Positions 21,982 to 23,982 of a stretch of 23,982 nt of DNA are shown here, piece after piece (within the stretch, counting starts at the first letter, position 1; every line of letters starts with the position of its first letter). The position numbers and the translations under genes are program-made. The notes beneath the pieces were generated by a model. The model was not told where the DNA came from, searched no databases, and saw nothing but the letters and a program-made list of their open reading frames with translations. Origin of the DNA: an uncultured Porphyromonadaceae bacterium (GTDB lineage: Bacteria > Bacteroidota > Bacteroidia > Bacteroidales > Muribaculaceae); NCBI GenBank assembly GCA_947176285.1, contig CAMWQF010000008.1, forward strand, positions 1 to 23,982. The letters run 5' to 3'.

Positions 21982-22626
21982 ATGGATATAATAATTAATA
22001 ATATAGACAAAATTCTCGAATTATTAGGCTTCACAGTTGGTCTACTCTATCTCTGGTGGGAATATCATGCCGACTGGAAACTCTGGTACGCCTCCATGGT
22101 GATGCCGGCAATTTCGATGTGGATATATTTCAGCAAAGGGATATACGCAGATTTCGCTATCAACATCTACTATCTGGTAATTGCCATCTACGGCTTCATT
22201 ATCTGGACACGAGGTCACAGGAAAACTGCCAAATCGGATTCTTCCGAGCACTCCGATAATTCCGATTCCTCCGATGAAACCTCCGGACTTCCAATCACAA
22301 ACATCCCTGTAAGAATGCTTGCCGCATGCATAGGAGTATTCCTCCTATTATGGCTAGGCCTGTATCTGATTCTCAACTATCTCACCGACAGCACAGTCCC
22401 AATCCCCGACGCCTTTACTACCGCTCTCAGCATTGTAGGAATGTGGATGCTTGCCCGCAAATACCTCCAGCAATGGATAGCCTGGATATTGGTCGATGCC
22501 GTCTGCGCCTGCCTCTACTGGTACAAAGGCATCCCCCTCTACGGCATCCTCTACGCCCTCTACACCATCATCGCCTTCTTCGGCTACCGCAAATGGCGCC
22601 GCCTCATGCTCCTAAGTATATGCTGA
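21982..22626 (+). CDS. pnuT: PnuC/PnuT-type transporter, probably for thiamine
   Basis: A 214-residue inner-membrane protein; ATG 21982 is preferred to an upstream TTG (21970) that overlaps the hairpin T-run. The PnuC pattern is clear: an N-terminal helix with LGFTVGLLYLWWEY, then IYADFAINIYYLVIAIYGF, and the signature MWMLARKYLQQWIAWILVD followed by LYWYKGIPLYGILYALY and GYRKWRR. About seven TM helices. A loop at 80-103 is a run of Ser, Asp and Glu, unusual for the family. PnuC proteins carry nicotinamide riboside by facilitated diffusion with trapping by a kinase; PnuT members carry thiamine. The riboswitch-controlled receptor upstream supports thiamine. No thiamine pyrophosphokinase gene follows. 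Confidence 0.85.
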   Translation: MDIIINNIDKILELLGFTVGLLYLWWEYHADWKLWYASMVMPAISMWIYFSKGIYADFAINIYYLVIAIYGFIIWTRGHRKTAKSDSSEHSDNSDSSDETSGLPITNIPVRMLAACIGVFLLLWLGLYLILNYLTDSTVPIPDAFTTALSIVGMWMLARKYLQQWIAWILVDAVCACLYWYKGIPLYGILYALYTIIAFFGYRKWRRLMLLSIC

Positions 22627-22645
22627 GAATAGCGTTGCCAAAAAG

Positions 22646-22691
22646 TCATGATACATCAAGATCTATCAGGTTGCATCATGATATATCATGA
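22646..22691 (+). repeat. Palindromic TCATGATATATCA repeats, left side
   Basis: TCATGATACATCA at 22646-22658 and the perfect 16-nt palindrome TCATGATATATCATGA at 22676-22691, separated by 17 nt. The palindrome overlaps the stop codon of the - strand gene. A further copy of the 13-mer lies on the far side of that gene at 23630-23642. Confidence 0.65.
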
Positions 22692-23438
22692 ATTCATCGA
22701 CCTAGTCCCATTGCATTTCGGATACTCACTGCAACCCCAAAATTCTCGTCCCTGTTGTTGTCCTCGGTTCTGTGTCCGTCTAAGCATTGGCTTACCACAT
22801 TTCGGGCAGAGCGGTGCATTTTCCGCTGAGGCCTTTTGTTTACGCGCTTCAATTCTTTCTGCCGTCATATTTTCGCTGAAGCCACCTTGTGCCTTAAATC
22901 TTTCAAGAATACTACGCAACTGTCCTTCGAGCATTCCGTTGATTCTTTCGCAAAGTACAAGCATGGCATTTGCTGCAATATCCGGGTCTGAATTCTCAAT
23001 CCATGGATCATATTTCTCTTTCTGCGTTAAGATATGGATTGCTGCATCATGCATTAGACTGTTGGAGTAATTAAGGCGATTAAGTTCCGTTTTCCAGATT
23101 GCTTCACGGTTCGGATTCCCCATCACCCAAATATCGGCTCTCCTGCGAAGTAGAAAATTGAAATAATCGCCGAGAAGTTCGTCGAAACTTGCCCGTGCTA
23201 CATCAATCAGTCGCATTTCCGATTCCATAGAAGTAGAATACCGAGCAGATCCCTCCGCTATATTAGCGACTCCGCACCGAGCAGCCATCACCATCTGATC
23301 ATACAGACGCCTTCCGGGATCTATAGCATAATTCACGAATCTGTCACAGAAACTCTGAGTTCCAAGTTGTATAATATTCGCAAGCGCCCATGAATTAAGC
23401 AAGAAATAAGATTGGGAAAATTTGATTTCGACTCCCAT
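22686..23438 (-). CDS. Four-helix-bundle protein with C-terminal zinc finger
   Basis: A 250-residue cytoplasmic protein. The N-terminal half (about 15-125) has the 23S-rRNA-intervening-sequence/four-helix-bundle pattern: FVNYAIDPGRRLYDQMVMAA, then the typical NIAEGSARYST and a helix with ARASFDELLGDYFNFLLRR. The C-terminal segment (about 213-245) is a topoisomerase-type C4 zinc ribbon: CPKCGKPMLRRTQN and FWGCSEYPKCNGT. This arrangement matches proteins called four helix bundle suffix domain proteins in Bacteroidota. The bundle family is often mobile or inserted in rRNA genes elsewhere; no rRNA is present here. Nucleic-acid binding is plausible from the zinc ribbon. It has its own promoter and a 70-nt leader. 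Confidence 0.85.
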   Translation of the reverse strand: MGVEIKFSQSYFLLNSWALANIIQLGTQSFCDRFVNYAIDPGRRLYDQMVMAARCGVANIAEGSARYSTSMESEMRLIDVARASFDELLGDYFNFLLRRRADIWVMGNPNREAIWKTELNRLNYSNSLMHDAAIHILTQKEKYDPWIENSDPDIAANAMLVLCERINGMLEGQLRSILERFKAQGGFSENMTAERIEARKQKASAENAPLCPKCGKPMLRRTQNRGQQQGREFWGCSEYPKCNGTRSMNS

Positions 23439-23514
23439 AATTTGATCTAAATGTTGTCTCTCGGAAGATTGGACTCAGAGAGTGGGTTATTATTGAAATT
23501 TCTATCAAATAGTG

Positions 23515-23546
23515 CAAATTTACGAAATCTCCTCAGCATATCCAAA
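23515..23546 (-). promoter_or_regulatory. Bacteroidota promoter, four-helix-bundle gene
   Basis: On the - strand, TTTG (23543-23546) and TAAATTTG (23515-23522) are 20 nt apart, an exact match to the primary promoter consensus. Transcription would start near 23508, about 70 nt before the ATG at 23438. Confidence 0.8.
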
Positions 23547-23629
23547 TCCTTTATCCCATTTTTTCAAAAAATATAGTCGGGAAATTCCCACTTTGAAATC
23601 AATGGTTTTTGATTTCCAAATCCCAAATA

Positions 23630-23642
23630 TCATGATATATCA
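23630..23642 (+). repeat. TCATGATATATCA repeat, right side
   Basis: An exact copy of the 13-mer found at 22676-22688, upstream of the - strand promoter. It is followed by CATC-rich sequence (CCATCATGCTCCATCAATCC). This repeat, the promoter and the terminator below are all I see in the 335-nt gene-free stretch 23439-23773. Confidence 0.6.
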
Positions 23643-23716
23643 CGTTCCATCATGCTCCATCAATCCAACCGGTTCAGCCATCCACCATAAACATCCCTTT
23701 ATAGCGTATCCCCCAT

Positions 23717-23750
23717 TAAAAAATCAAGGCATCCAATCCTGGATGCCTTG
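23717..23750 (-). terminator. Intrinsic terminator of the right-edge gene
   Basis: A perfect 11-bp stem CAAGGCATCCA/TGGATGCCTTG (23725-23735 with 23740-23750) with a 4-nt loop. Read on the - strand it is followed by ATTTTTTAAT. It lies 23 nt past the stop codon of the partial gene at the edge. Confidence 0.85.
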
Positions 23751-23773
23751 CCAATATTATTCAATAATTCAAG

Positions 23774-23982
23774 CCTATCTTACTGCAATCTTCTTTACTG
23801 TATTTCCTTGACGCAAGATATATATTCCATTTCCTAAGCCATTCTTAGACTCTCCAATTCTTGCTCCGCTCATATTGTATACCTCATATGGCAGACTATA
23901 GTCGATAGATCCTTTGTGTTTGTCGTCCATTACTGACTCTACGCCATTGAAATCACTGTTGTATACAGTAACTTCAGCAATC
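23774..23982 (-). CDS. Secreted protein with type IX-like C-terminal tail (partial)
   Basis: Only the last 68 codons are in the window, read on the - strand to a TAG at 23774-23776; the start lies beyond the right edge. The end matches the Por secretion tail pattern: YSLPYEVYNMSGARIG, then a GLGNGIYILRQGN segment and the basic end TVKKIAVR. In Bacteroidota this type A sorting domain directs a protein across the outer membrane through the type IX system and is then removed. The nature of the passenger cannot be told. A strong terminator follows. Confidence 0.72.

Noticed and set aside
23512..23811. 99-residue open frame on the + strand in the right intergenic region
   Set aside because: It runs through a promoter, a palindromic repeat and a terminator of - strand genes and into the sorting-tail coding region; composition is not protein-like.

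Overview
The window reads as ordinary chromosome of a gut-type Bacteroidales bacterium. I would guess Muribaculaceae, but the family-level call is inference only. The reasons are four promoters of the Bacteroidota type (TTTG, 19-20 nt, TAnnTTTG), weak Shine-Dalgarno sequences, a TonB-dependent receptor and an OMP_b-brl-type outer-membrane barrel, a DUF2723 membrane protein, and a C-terminal sorting-tail fragment of the type IX secretion kind at the right edge.

Region 1 (1-8690, all + strand) is one long gene train: the end of recF, a DUF721/DciA-like gene, a hot-dog thioesterase, a TPR protein and ribH (riboflavin synthesis). A lipoprotein, an ABC ATPase, an FtsX/MacB-like permease, a DUF2752 protein, an AcrA-like periplasmic adaptor and a TolC-like outer-membrane factor follow, and the train ends at a clear intrinsic terminator. 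Several of these junctions overlap by 1-8 nt. The adaptor and outer-membrane factor have no RND pump between or beside them; the only inner-membrane transporter nearby is the ABC pair.

Region 2 (8690-12520) holds a lone outer-membrane beta-barrel protein behind a possible operator, a tRNA-Tyr with its own promoter and terminator, and an ECF sigma factor followed by a four-TM membrane protein. That membrane gene is bracketed by two different short-period tandem arrays.

Region 3 (12520-19340) is the most interesting. A PAP2 phosphatase gene on the - strand diverges from a + strand cassette with a near-perfect promoter. The cassette encodes a steroid 5-alpha-reductase family protein (active-site Glu and Tyr visible), a short Old Yellow Enzyme family flavoprotein and a short-chain dehydrogenase. 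This matches the 5AR/5BR/3beta-HSDH set linked to bile-acid and steroid A-ring conversion (including isoallolithocholic acid) in gut Bacteroidales such as Parabacteroides merdae. A DUF2723 (GT117-like) membrane glycosyltransferase candidate follows. AT-rich repeats sit exactly at the starts of the last two genes.

Region 4 (19340-22690) is a thiamine-uptake unit: promoter, TPP riboswitch, TonB-dependent receptor, a gap with three hairpins, and a PnuC/PnuT-type inner-membrane transporter.

Region 5 (22690-23982, - strand) has a four-helix-bundle/zinc-finger protein with its own promoter, flanked by copies of a palindromic 13-mer. The window ends in the 3' end of a secreted protein gene with a strong terminator. 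I saw no CRISPR array, transposase, rRNA or replication origin.
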